Source: Lewinellaceae bacterium (GTDB lineage: Bacteria > Bacteroidota > Bacteroidia > Chitinophagales > Saprospiraceae). Taken from it: DNA of 64,000 bases. The translations under genes and the position numbers were made by a program. Shown here in pieces: positions 1-7,526 of the stretch. Numbering within the stretch: the stretch's first letter is position 1; each line of letters starts with the position of its first letter. The notes beneath the pieces were generated by a model. The model was not told the DNA's origin. It did no database searches and saw nothing but the letters and a program-made list of their open reading frames with translations. The stretch spans positions 248,001-312,000 of the forward strand of contig JACJYI010000005.1 in NCBI GenBank assembly GCA_020636225.1, given 5' to 3'.

Positions 1-74
1 TTCCACTCGTGGCCTCATTCGAAAAATTTGATTGTTAGGTATTTGCCTCTGGCCCGCCTCAAGCCGGCGGGGCT

Positions 75-102
75 GTTACTTTTTGTTGCGTCAAAAAGTA
101 AC
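75..102 (+). repeat. Conserved 11-bp hairpin in dispersed repeat copy 1
   Basis: GTTACTTTTTG pairs perfectly with CAAAAAGTAAC across a 6-nt loop. The equivalent hairpin in copy 2 (48593-48620) has CCTACTTTTTG with CAAAAAGTAGG. The outer two base pairs differ but both remain paired, which suggests the stem itself is maintained. Confidence 0.75.
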
Positions 103-211
103 CAAAAACCGCTGTCGCCAAAATGGGCCTTCTTATTCTTGTCTGGCATACCATTCATCACGTCTAACGATCTGGTGCATGCCTACATCAGGACCCGGAC
201 GTTTACAGTCC

Positions 212-237
212 GGATCCAGACAGAATCGTCTGGGCCC
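212..237 (+). repeat. Mini-hairpin element, copy a
   Basis: A 26-bp unit with inverted arms CCAGAC and GTCTGG. It matches the unit at 481-506 at 23 of 26 positions. It lies inside an insertion that copy 2 of the large repeat does not have. Confidence 0.65.
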
Positions 238-299
238 GGCCGCTCGTATTAAACAATAGGAAGTAACTAGTTGATACTTGAATTCCGACCATCCCGCTC

Positions 300-356
300 G
301 TCATCCCCCCCCGAGTACTCGGGGACGTCCGGGATGACAACATGCGGGGCATGTTG
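300..356 (+). repeat. Nested palindromes
   Basis: GTCATCCC (300-307) and GGGATGAC (331-338) form an 8-bp inverted pair that encloses the perfect 16-bp palindrome CCCCGAGTACTCGGGG (309-324). This is followed at once by a second hairpin, CAACATGC, loop GGG, GCATGTTG (338-356). The matching place in copy 2 instead holds an unrelated 20-bp perfect palindrome at 48427-48446. Confidence 0.7.
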
Positions 357-480
357 CCAAATAATGCGGCCGTTTTCACTTTTGATAAGTATCAAATGGT
401 TTGGATGTTCAATTCAAGCTGGCCATACGGGTCTCTGATGTGTTTGGGAGGCCCAGACGATGGCGACCCTCGCCATGTCT

Positions 481-506
481 GGATCCGGACAGGATCGTCC
501 GGGCCC
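481..506 (+). repeat. Mini-hairpin element, copy b
   Basis: The unit has inverted arms CCGGAC and GTCCGG. Compared with copy a at 212-237, the A-T pair in the stem has become G-C, a compensatory change. It also sits in a stretch absent from the inverted large-repeat copy. Confidence 0.65.
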
Positions 507-699
507 TAGTTTGGCGACGATTCGAACAAAGGGAAAGGAACGGAATTTTAATAAATTTAAACCTATGCTATTGATTATCAATGCCGATTAACTTTATCCG
601 GGATTATTTTGGACAGGTGTGTGAAAGAATAATATTGTATTCATGAAAGGTTGTGGCCCATTCTATCCTTTGCGCCTTAGCGTCTTGGCGTTTTCCCCC

Positions 700-732
700 A
701 ACCCAATACCCAACACCCAATACCCAATACCC
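700..732 (+). repeat. Short tandem repeat, CCCAATAC-like
   Basis: Several imperfect 8-bp units of the type CCCAATAC run just upstream of the first gene. The same microsatellite occurs at 61002-61032, and a relative (CCCAATAA) occurs at 54840-54865. Confidence 0.7.
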
Positions 733-799
733 CGGGCCCTTCCTCCATGTTAACACGCGATTAACCAGTGGCATGATAACATCCGCGCCGGTCATCCGT

Positions 800-807
800 T
801 ATCTTTG
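800..807 (+). promoter_or_regulatory. Bacteroidota -7 box TATCTTTG
   Basis: The box is an exact match to the TAnnTTTG consensus and lies 1 nt before ATG 809 and 4 nt before ATG 812. A transcript from it would begin at or inside the start codons, so the message would be leaderless. No TTG -33 element is visible at the usual distance. Confidence 0.5.
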
Positions 808-808
808 C

Positions 809-1483
809 ATGATGAAGATGACCTGGCAATTCCTTCTTTGCGGCCTGCTGATCGTTGGCGGGCACTATCTCCTGATCGCACAGGAAAGTTCGGATCCGGC
901 TGCCCGCAAGGTGCTGCAGGACATGAAGGCCGCTTACAGCAAGAATACCCCGATGAGCTATACCCTGCGGATGACCGTGGCCGTACCCGAACAGGAGCCC
1001 ACCGTCACCGAAGGCCGGCTGATCCAGCATGGCGACAAGTATACCCTGGACATGGGGCCGCAATCCTGGTATTGCAATGGCAAGACGGTATGGATCTATC
1101 TGAAGGATCAGAAGGAGGTCCAGATCCATTCGGCAAAAGGAGGCGAGGGCTCGGAGACATTCCTCACCCCGCAATCCATCCTCAATCGATTTGACAACGG
1201 GGACTATCTGTATGCGATGAGCGGAACGGGTGTGGAGAACAAGCAGGCCGTTCGATACATCGACTTCAAGCCCCGCAACCGGAATGACGAATTCGTCAAG
1301 CTGCGCCTCAGTGTGGCCTCCAAGAAGCCCGAGGTGGTCAAGTTCGAGGCCTTCAGCCGCGATGCTGTCCGTTATACCCTGGATCTGCTTGCAGCCGCTC
1401 CGGTGAAGACCACCGATGCCCAGTTCGTGTTCGATCCGAAATCCGTTCCCGGGATCTACGTCGAAGACCTTCGCATCGATTAG
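809..1483 (+). CDS. lolA: LolA-like outer-membrane lipoprotein carrier protein
   Basis: The 224-residue protein has an N-terminal hydrophobic export signal (to about residue 25, ending ...LLIAQ) and a LolA-type beta-rich body. Family members shuttle lipoproteins through the periplasm to the outer membrane. Recognisable features are the early 'KVLQDMKAAY' helix, the 'WYCNGKTVWIYL' strand pair and the 'LTPQSIL' segment. The reading frame stays open upstream to 653, but the signal peptide and the -7 box point to ATG 809 (or 812/818). It is first in a same-strand run of four genes separated by 55-95 nt. Family assignment is from sequence pattern; substrate range is unknown. Confidence 0.8.
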   Translation: MMKMTWQFLLCGLLIVGGHYLLIAQESSDPAARKVLQDMKAAYSKNTPMSYTLRMTVAVPEQEPTVTEGRLIQHGDKYTLDMGPQSWYCNGKTVWIYLKDQKEVQIHSAKGGEGSETFLTPQSILNRFDNGDYLYAMSGTGVENKQAVRYIDFKPRNRNDEFVKLRLSVASKKPEVVKFEAFSRDAVRYTLDLLAAAPVKTTDAQFVFDPKSVPGIYVEDLRID

Positions 1484-1525
1484 GTCGACAGGATGTGGGA
1501 TTGCCCACCAACACACTTCCATGAT

Positions 1526-1533
1526 TATCTTTA
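1526..1533 (+). promoter_or_regulatory. Bacteroidota -7 box TATCTTTA
   Basis: The box differs from TAnnTTTG only at the last base and ends 5 nt before ATG 1539, giving an almost leaderless transcript. It supports 1539 over the in-frame ATG at 1521, which would lie upstream of the predicted transcription start. Confidence 0.45.
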
Positions 1534-1538
1534 GGGGG

Positions 1539-2453
1539 ATGGCCCACTTGCCCTTGATCTTCTGCCTGGCATCCGCACCCCTCCTGGCTCAGCACCTGAC
1601 GGTCAGTGCCGGGAGCCTGGTCCATATTCGTGCCTTTCCATCGGATGAGATCGACACCCGGGATGTCCTGGTCTGGCTGCCGGAGGGATATACGCCGCAA
1701 CGACGCTATCCGGTGCTGTACATGCAGGACGGGCAAATGTTGTTTGATGCCACGGTGACCTGGAACCAGCAGGAATGGGGGGTGGATGAGACCATGGACC
1801 TCCTGATCCGCGAAGGGCGCATCCGGGAAGCCATCGTGGTGGGTATCTTCAATCATCAGGACAAGCGGGCATTGGAGTACATCCCGCAGAAGCCGCTCGA
1901 TACCCTGAGTCAGGAAGAGATCGCCCTGCTGAAGGCCAAGCCCGATCCGCGGGTACCCAGGGTCCTGTCCGGACTGTTTGAATCGGACGCGTATCTGCGG
2001 TTTCTGGTCCATGAGCTCAAGCCCTATATTGACAGTCATTACAGTACGCTGCCTGACCGCGCCAACACCCTGGTGGCCGGTTCGAGCATGGGCGGGTTGA
2101 TCTCCCTGTATGCGATCTGTGAGTATCCGGAGATCTTTGGTGCAGCAGCCTGCCTGTCCACCCATTGGACCGGTATCTTTCGGGCCGAGGACAATCCGCT
2201 GCCGGCCCGCTTCATGGCCTACCTGGCCGATCATCTGCCCGATCCGGCCACCCATCGGCTCTATTTTGACCATGGGACAGAGACCCTGGATGCCCTGTAC
2301 GGCCCGTTCCAGGCCGAGGCGGATCGATTGGTGGCAGAGCGGGGGTACAAGGACGACCAGGTCATGAGCCGGGTCTTTCCCGGAACCGATCATTCCGAGG
2401 ATGCCTGGCGGGCCAGACTGTCCATTCCCCTGACCTTCCTGCTGGCCCCCTGA
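1539..2453 (+). CDS. Secreted alpha/beta-hydrolase, esterase D type
   Basis: The 304-residue protein has a signal peptide ending ...APLLAQ and an alpha/beta-hydrolase fold of the putative esterase (Esterase D/enterochelin esterase-like) family. The nucleophile elbow is 'GSSMGG' with Ser about 183. 'LYMQDGQMLFD' (about 60-70) is the typical oxyanion-side segment of this family, and the C-terminal 'GTDHSEDAW' supplies the likely catalytic His. Such enzymes hydrolyse acyl esters on sugars, peptides or siderophores; the substrate is not evident here. The start was chosen for the signal peptide and the promoter box. It lies 55 nt downstream of the LolA-like gene. Confidence 0.8.
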   Translation: MAHLPLIFCLASAPLLAQHLTVSAGSLVHIRAFPSDEIDTRDVLVWLPEGYTPQRRYPVLYMQDGQMLFDATVTWNQQEWGVDETMDLLIREGRIREAIVVGIFNHQDKRALEYIPQKPLDTLSQEEIALLKAKPDPRVPRVLSGLFESDAYLRFLVHELKPYIDSHYSTLPDRANTLVAGSSMGGLISLYAICEYPEIFGAAACLSTHWTGIFRAEDNPLPARFMAYLADHLPDPATHRLYFDHGTETLDALYGPFQAEADRLVAERGYKDDQVMSRVFPGTDHSEDAWRARLSIPLTFLLAP

Positions 2454-2495
2454 CCCCGTGGGATCAGGATCACAGATCGATTCGGGGAGAGGTTC

Positions 2496-2503
2496 TACAT
2501 TTA
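2496..2503 (+). promoter_or_regulatory. Possible -7 box TACATTTA
   Basis: It matches TAnnTTTG except for the last base and lies 27 nt upstream of ATG 2531. No -33 partner is identified, so this is weak. Confidence 0.25.
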
Positions 2504-2530
2504 TGGGTTGACCAACGATCCTGGACGATC

Positions 2531-3736
2531 ATGAGCCTTCGCTACTATCAATTCCTGCTGGCCTGTCTGCCGCTGCTCGGACAGACCGCCTGTGCCCAAC
2601 CTGAATCCACTGCCGTGGTGGAAGGCAGGATGGTCCTGCATCCCGATTGGGGGGATCAGTTGTATCTGCTCCATCCTGCGTCTTTCACCAAGGTGCTGGC
2701 CTCCTATGAGATGCCGGTGGTGGATACCATTGCCGTGGATGCGGATGGCTTCTTTCGACTGGAAAAGCACATCCCTGACGGGGATGCGGGATTGTATATC
2801 CTGGTCAGCCAGCCTCGTCACAGTCGATTTGCCAATGCCCTGGAAGAGCTTCCCTTTCGGGAGAATTACCTGCTCATTGATCTGCAACCGGGCCATCGGA
2901 TCGAACTGGAGGCGTCGATCGATCGCCTGACCCATTCCGTGCAGTATCGCCATGCAAATGCCGAGACCAGGGCCATGCAGGAATTACAAGAGGCCCGCAT
3001 GCCCCTGGTCGACCAGATCGAGGCGGAATGGCTGGCCAACGGGCAAGGGGAGTCCTTTCAGTGGAATGTCCATGGGAACGATACGGTGGCAGCAAAGGTG
3101 CATCTGGCCCTGGATGCCTATCTGGATACCGCCACGGCCCTTCTTCCGGTCATGGTCGCCCTTCGCCTTCGCGCACCTGGGCATGACTATCGCGATCGCC
3201 CGGAATTCTTCATCTCGGTGGCCGATCGGATGGAGAGTCTCTATCCGGGACACCCCTGGTGCCGCGAATTGAAGGCGCATTTGCATCCCGACCATCTTCC
3301 GGTACTGGCAGGGGAGCGCATGCCTGATTTTGCCCTGCCCACCCCTCAGGGGGACACCCTGCACCTGTCCGATGTCCAGGGCAAGCTGATCATCGTCGAT
3401 TTCTGGGCATCCTGGTGCGCTCCCTGCCGGAAGGAGGTCAGGGGCACCCTGCGACCGCTCTATGATCGATACCACAGCCGCGGCTTGACCATTCTGGGGA
3501 TCACCATCGACTCGGACCGGGATTCCTGGCTGAATGCGATCGAGAAGGACGGGGCGATCTGGCAACATGCCGGTGACCTGTTGGGAGATGCCAGTCCGGT
3601 GCGGGAATCCCTGAAGTTTGACACCATTCCTGCCTGTTACATCCTGGATGAGCAAGGCCGGTTGCTGGCCCGCAATCTGCACGGGGAGGAGTTGAGGGGG
3701 TTTGTAGAGGCTTTTTTTCGCGATCTCGCGAAGTAG
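2531..3736 (+). CDS. TlpA-family thiol-disulfide oxidoreductase with DUF4369-like N-terminus
   Basis: The 401-residue protein has a signal peptide ending near ...GQTACAQ, an N-terminal beta-sandwich region of DUF4369 type (about 25-130), a helical linker and a C-terminal thioredoxin fold. The redox motif WCAPC gives Cys296 and Cys299, and 'DTIPACYILDEQG' carries the expected cis-Pro. Such Bacteroidota proteins act in the periplasm, probably as disulfide reductases or in cytochrome maturation. The N-terminal domain is characteristic of the phylum, with unknown ligand. It lies 77 nt after the esterase gene, on the same strand. Confidence 0.9.
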   Translation: MSLRYYQFLLACLPLLGQTACAQPESTAVVEGRMVLHPDWGDQLYLLHPASFTKVLASYEMPVVDTIAVDADGFFRLEKHIPDGDAGLYILVSQPRHSRFANALEELPFRENYLLIDLQPGHRIELEASIDRLTHSVQYRHANAETRAMQELQEARMPLVDQIEAEWLANGQGESFQWNVHGNDTVAAKVHLALDAYLDTATALLPVMVALRLRAPGHDYRDRPEFFISVADRMESLYPGHPWCRELKAHLHPDHLPVLAGERMPDFALPTPQGDTLHLSDVQGKLIIVDFWASWCAPCRKEVRGTLRPLYDRYHSRGLTILGITIDSDRDSWLNAIEKDGAIWQHAGDLLGDASPVRESLKFDTIPACYILDEQGRLLARNLHGEELRGFVEAFFRDLAK

Positions 3737-3829
3737 GGTCCGGTTCGCCTGGCCGCAGGCAATTCTGTTATCTTCACCTGCTGATTCGAATGACCTTCCC
3801 GGGTCATGCTCATTTCAAATTGATCAGGC

Positions 3830-6226
3830 ATGCGCAGTATCCTTTTCTTGCTCATTCTTCTGTCTGGTGGGTACACCCGGGCAGTCCTCGCCCAGGAGGT
3901 GGAGGGTCGGCAGCTCATCGGAGCGACAGATGCCGGCAGCTTTATCTATGTGACCTGCAGTGACGGGGTCTATCGTTTCCAGGCCTACAGCACCGAGATC
4001 ATGGAGGCCACCTTCATCCCGATCGGAGAAGCGTATGACAGCAATTCGCATGCGGTGGTGATGCGCCCCCCGGCGGATCTGGCCACCCTGACCAAAACAC
4101 CGGACATGATCACCTATACCACCTCGGGTATCGGTGTCCAGATTCGACGTGAACCTTTCCAGGTGAGCTATCTGTATCGCGGTCAGGTATTGATCGAGGA
4201 GGAACAGGGGTATCATCGGACCATGGAGGGAGATGCCTTGTCCTTTCGCATCCGGGAGGATGAGGTCCTCTATGGAGGTGGAGCGCGGGTGTTGGGCATG
4301 GATCGTCGGGGCCATCGATTGCAGCTGTACAACCGGGCCCATTACGGATACGAGACCCATTCGGAGCTCATGAACTATACCCTGCCCCTGGTGCTGTCCT
4401 CGCGCCGGTATGCCATCCATTTCGACAATGCCCCAATCGGATGGTTGGACCTGGACAGTGAGGGCGAGAATATCCTGACCTATGAGACCATCTCCGGCCG
4501 AAAGACCTACCAGGTGATCGCCGGGGATCAGTGGCCCGACCTGATCGATCATTATACCGAGCTCACCGGTCGGCAACCCATGCCCCCTCGCTGGACGTTC
4601 GGCAATTTTGCCAGTCGCTTCGGCTACCATACGGAGGCCCAGACCCGGGATGTGGTGCGGCGGTTTCGGGAAGCCAGGATCCCCCTGGATGCGGTAGTGA
4701 TTGATATCTACTGGTTTGGCGACACCATTTTCGGACATATGGGCAATCTCGACTGGCTTCGGGACTCCTTTCCCGATCCGGAGGGAATGATGGCTGATTT
4801 TCAGGAGGATGGTGTCCAGACCATCCTGGTGACGGAACCGTTCATCCTGTCCACCTCGAAGCGGTGGCAGGAGGCGGTGGACAGCCAACTGCTCGCCACG
4901 GATCGGAACGGGGCTCCCTTTCGCTATGACTTCTATTTCGGGAATACCGGCTTGATCGACATATACCGACCGGAGGCGCGTGACTGGTTCTGGCGGATCT
5001 ACAAGCACCTGACCGAACAGGGTGTCGGCGGGTGGTGGGGCGACCTGGGCGAGCCGGAGGTACACCCGTCGGCGCTCCGGCATGCGACGGGAAAGGCCGA
5101 TGAGGTCCACAATATCTATGGCCATGATTGGGCGGGACTCGTCTACAACGGATATCGCCGGGACTTCCCGGACCGTCGGCCGTTCATCCTCATGAGAGCC
5201 GGATACTCCGGTTCGCAGCGGTACGGCATGATCCCCTGGTCAGGTGATGTGAGTAGGAGCTGGGGTGGATTGAAACCACAGTCCGAGATCGCCCTGCAGA
5301 TGGGGATGCAGGGACTCGCCTATATGCATTCCGATCTGGGCGGCTTTGCCGGTGGCGAGACTTTCGATCCGGAGCTCTACACCCGGTGGTTGCAATACGG
5401 GGTCTTCCAGCCGGTCTTCCGACCCCATGCCCAGGAGCACATTCCAGCCGAGCCGGTGTTCCATGACAAGCGCACACGCGAGCTGGCCAGATCGTCCATT
5501 GAATGGCGATACCGCCTCCTGCCCTACAATTATCACCTGGCGTTCCTCAATAGCCAGACCGGTATCCCCTTCATGCGGCCACTGTTCTTCGAGGAGCCGG
5601 AGAACCGGGACCTGCTGGATCGGTCGGATGCCTTCCTCTGGGGTGATGCCTTCCTGGTATCGCCGGTCACCTCGCCGGGCATTCTGGAGCAACAGGTGTA
5701 TTTCCCGGCCGGGAGTGTCTGGTACGACTGGCACAACAACAACCGATATACCGGTGGGGTGGAGCGGATCGTGGACATTGTCCCGGAGCATATTCCGGTA
5801 TTCGTACGAGCCGGATCCTTTGTCCCGATGGTGGAACCTGTCCAGACCACCCGGGATTATTCCACTCGCTCCTTGCAGGTGCATTATTTCCATGACGAGA
5901 CCGTCTCCCGGGCATCGGGCAGCATGTACGACGATGATGGGGTAACCCCTGATGCCCATGCCCGTGGCCGGTATGAGCAACTGCAATTCGAGGCGAAGGC
6001 CAGTCGGAAGAAATTGACGATCGACATGAGGTCTGAACAAGGCACCGATTACCAGGGCATCGACCGGGAGATCGATCTGGTGATCCATGTGGTCCAGCGG
6101 ATGCCGTCCAGGGTAAAGGTGGGACGCGAAAAGTTGACCCCGGTGCTGGACCGCAATCAGAAGACCCTGCACATTCCGGTAACATTGCCCCGGGCAGGAT
6201 CAGTCGAAGTCCAGATCGATTTCTGA
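3830..6226 (+). CDS. Glycoside hydrolase family 31 enzyme, Agd31B-like
   Basis: The 798-residue protein has a signal peptide (ending ...RAVLAQ), an N-terminal beta-sandwich, a GH31 TIM barrel and C-terminal beta domains. The nucleophile motif is 'WWGDLGEPE' (Asp405) and the acid/base segment is 'WSGDVSRSWGG' (Asp473). The 68-residue spacing and the 'DLGEPE' variant, rather than the commoner 'DMNE', resemble the Cellvibrio oligosaccharide 4-alpha-glucosyltransferase Agd31B (recalled: Asp412/Asp480). This could therefore be a transglycosylase on alpha-glucans rather than a simple alpha-glucosidase. It ends the + strand run and converges on the sulfonolipid operon, with 28 nt between. Confidence 0.9.
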   Translation: MRSILFLLILLSGGYTRAVLAQEVEGRQLIGATDAGSFIYVTCSDGVYRFQAYSTEIMEATFIPIGEAYDSNSHAVVMRPPADLATLTKTPDMITYTTSGIGVQIRREPFQVSYLYRGQVLIEEEQGYHRTMEGDALSFRIREDEVLYGGGARVLGMDRRGHRLQLYNRAHYGYETHSELMNYTLPLVLSSRRYAIHFDNAPIGWLDLDSEGENILTYETISGRKTYQVIAGDQWPDLIDHYTELTGRQPMPPRWTFGNFASRFGYHTEAQTRDVVRRFREARIPLDAVVIDIYWFGDTIFGHMGNLDWLRDSFPDPEGMMADFQEDGVQTILVTEPFILSTSKRWQEAVDSQLLATDRNGAPFRYDFYFGNTGLIDIYRPEARDWFWRIYKHLTEQGVGGWWGDLGEPEVHPSALRHATGKADEVHNIYGHDWAGLVYNGYRRDFPDRRPFILMRAGYSGSQRYGMIPWSGDVSRSWGGLKPQSEIALQMGMQGLAYMHSDLGGFAGGETFDPELYTRWLQYGVFQPVFRPHAQEHIPAEPVFHDKRTRELARSSIEWRYRLLPYNYHLAFLNSQTGIPFMRPLFFEEPENRDLLDRSDAFLWGDAFLVSPVTSPGILEQQVYFPAGSVWYDWHNNNRYTGGVERIVDIVPEHIPVFVRAGSFVPMVEPVQTTRDYSTRSLQVHYFHDETVSRASGSMYDDDGVTPDAHARGRYEQLQFEAKASRKKLTIDMRSEQGTDYQGIDREIDLVIHVVQRMPSRVKVGREKLTPVLDRNQKTLHIPVTLPRAGSVEVQIDF

Positions 6227-6254
6227 TCGACCGGTCAGGAAACCCGCAACGAGA

Positions 6255-7502
6255 TTATCCGGCGGTGGCAGCAGCGGCCAGGCGGCTGTAATAGCCGGCC
6301 TTCAGCTTGTCGGCCACCTCCGTGAAGGCATCCAGGGTGATGGCAATATCTTCAGGAGTATGCATGGCGGTCGGGATCAGTCGGAGGATGATCATGCCCT
6401 TCGGGATCACCGGATAGACCACCATGGAGCAGAAGATCCGATAGTTTTCCCTCAGGTCGTGCACGATGGTCATGGCCTCCTCGGTGCTGCCTTGCAGGTA
6501 GACCGGCGTGACGCAGGTATTGGTGTCGCCGATCTCCAGTCCACGGTCCTTCAAGCCCTGCTGGAGGGCATTGACATTCTCCCACAGTCGCGCTTTCATC
6601 TCCGGGTGCTGTTTCAGCAGGTCCAGCCGGACCTGGGCGCCCTTGACGATCGGCATGGGCAGCGACTTGGCAAAGACCTGGGAACGCATGTTGAACCGGA
6701 GGAAGTCGATCACCGGTTTCTCGGCAGCAAAGAAGGCCCCGATGCTGGCCATGGATTTGGCAAACGTAGAGAAGTAGATATCGATCCCGTCCTGGACCCC
6801 CTGTTCCTCACCGGCACCGGCGCCGGTAGCTCCCAGGGTACCGAAACCGTGAGCATCATCCACCAGGAGGCGGAAGGGATATTGGGACTTGAGGGCGACG
6901 ATCTCCTTCAGTTTGCCCTGGTCGCCGCGCATGCCAAAGACCCCTTCGCTGATCACCAGGATGGCCCCGTGTGATTTGGAGGTGATGGCCATGGCGCGCT
7001 CGAGGCTGGTCCGCAAGCTGTCGATATCATTGTGGCGAAACGCAAAGCGCTTGCCCTGATGCAGGCGAACCCCATCGACGATGCAGGCGTGACTTTCGGC
7101 GTCATACACGATCACATCGTGACGATTCACGAGGGCATCGATGGCTGAGACCATGCCCTGGTAACCGAAGTTGACCAGATAGGCGGCGGGTTTGCCGACA
7201 AAAGCGGCCAGGTCCTTTTCCAGCTGCTCATGAGCGCTGGTCTGACCGGACATCATGCGGGCTCCCATGGGGTATCCCAGGCCGTAATCCGCAGCTGCCT
7301 GGGCATCGGCTTTGCGCACCTCGGGATGATTGGCCAGCCCCAGGTAATTGTTCAGGCTCCAGCAGATCATCTCGACGCCATTGAATCTCATTCGGCTGCT
7401 GATCTCGCCTTCCAGCTTGGGAAACATGTAGTAGCCGTCAGCCTGCTCCATATAGCTGCCCAACGGGCCCATGCGTTCATTCAGTTTATCAAACAGGTCC
7501 AT
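6255..7502 (-). CDS. capB: Alpha-oxoamine synthase, probable cysteate C-fatty acyltransferase
   Basis: This 415-residue fold-type I PLP enzyme belongs to the AONS/KBL/SPT family. The Schiff-base lysine lies in 'FSTFAKSMASIG' (Lys249), the PLP-binding Asp in 'LLVDDAHGFG' (215-218), and the ring-stacking His in 'ESHACI' (His138). Automatic annotation would say KBL or BioF. However, the N-terminus 'GPLGSYMEQADGYYMFPKLEG' and the co-transcribed CBS-like gene fit the Bacteroidota enzyme that condenses cysteate with an iso-fatty acyl thioester to 3-ketocapnine. That role is inferred from family resemblance and context; serine palmitoyltransferase activity is the main alternative. It starts 24 nt downstream of the partner gene. 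Confidence 0.75.
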   Translation of the reverse strand: MDLFDKLNERMGPLGSYMEQADGYYMFPKLEGEISSRMRFNGVEMICWSLNNYLGLANHPEVRKADAQAAADYGLGYPMGARMMSGQTSAHEQLEKDLAAFVGKPAAYLVNFGYQGMVSAIDALVNRHDVIVYDAESHACIVDGVRLHQGKRFAFRHNDIDSLRTSLERAMAITSKSHGAILVISEGVFGMRGDQGKLKEIVALKSQYPFRLLVDDAHGFGTLGATGAGAGEEQGVQDGIDIYFSTFAKSMASIGAFFAAEKPVIDFLRFNMRSQVFAKSLPMPIVKGAQVRLDLLKQHPEMKARLWENVNALQQGLKDRGLEIGDTNTCVTPVYLQGSTEEAMTIVHDLRENYRIFCSMVVYPVIPKGMIILRLIPTAMHTPEDIAITLDAFTEVADKLKAGYYSRLAAAATAG

Positions 7503-7526
7503 AGTCGTTCGTTCTGTGTTTGTCGT

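Larger units (their letters stand above)
1..620 (+). repeat. Dispersed structured repeat, copy 1 (partner at 48180-48720, inverted)
   Basis: The stretch before the first gene is non-coding. It matches, in reverse complement, the gene-free region 48180-48720: the segments around 30-190, 357-380, 425-460 and 555-590 each have a clear counterpart in the same order. Copy 1 carries extra palindromic inserts that copy 2 lacks (212-237, 300-356, 481-506). The copy may extend left of the window edge. Short ORFs through it encode no plausible protein. Similar translated fragments turn up as spurious small ORFs in Bacteroidota genomes (recollection, not checked), so this is probably an intergenic repeat family. 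Confidence 0.8.

Noticed and set aside
604..795. Minus-strand frame over the CCCAATAC repeats
   Set aside because: The translation is a product of the microsatellite and shows no domain, signal or start context.
6255..7502. Naming the gene kbl or bioF
   Set aside because: No threonine dehydrogenase or biotin genes are adjacent, and the partner CBS-like gene with Bacteroidota-specific N-terminal sequence fits cysteate acyltransferase better.
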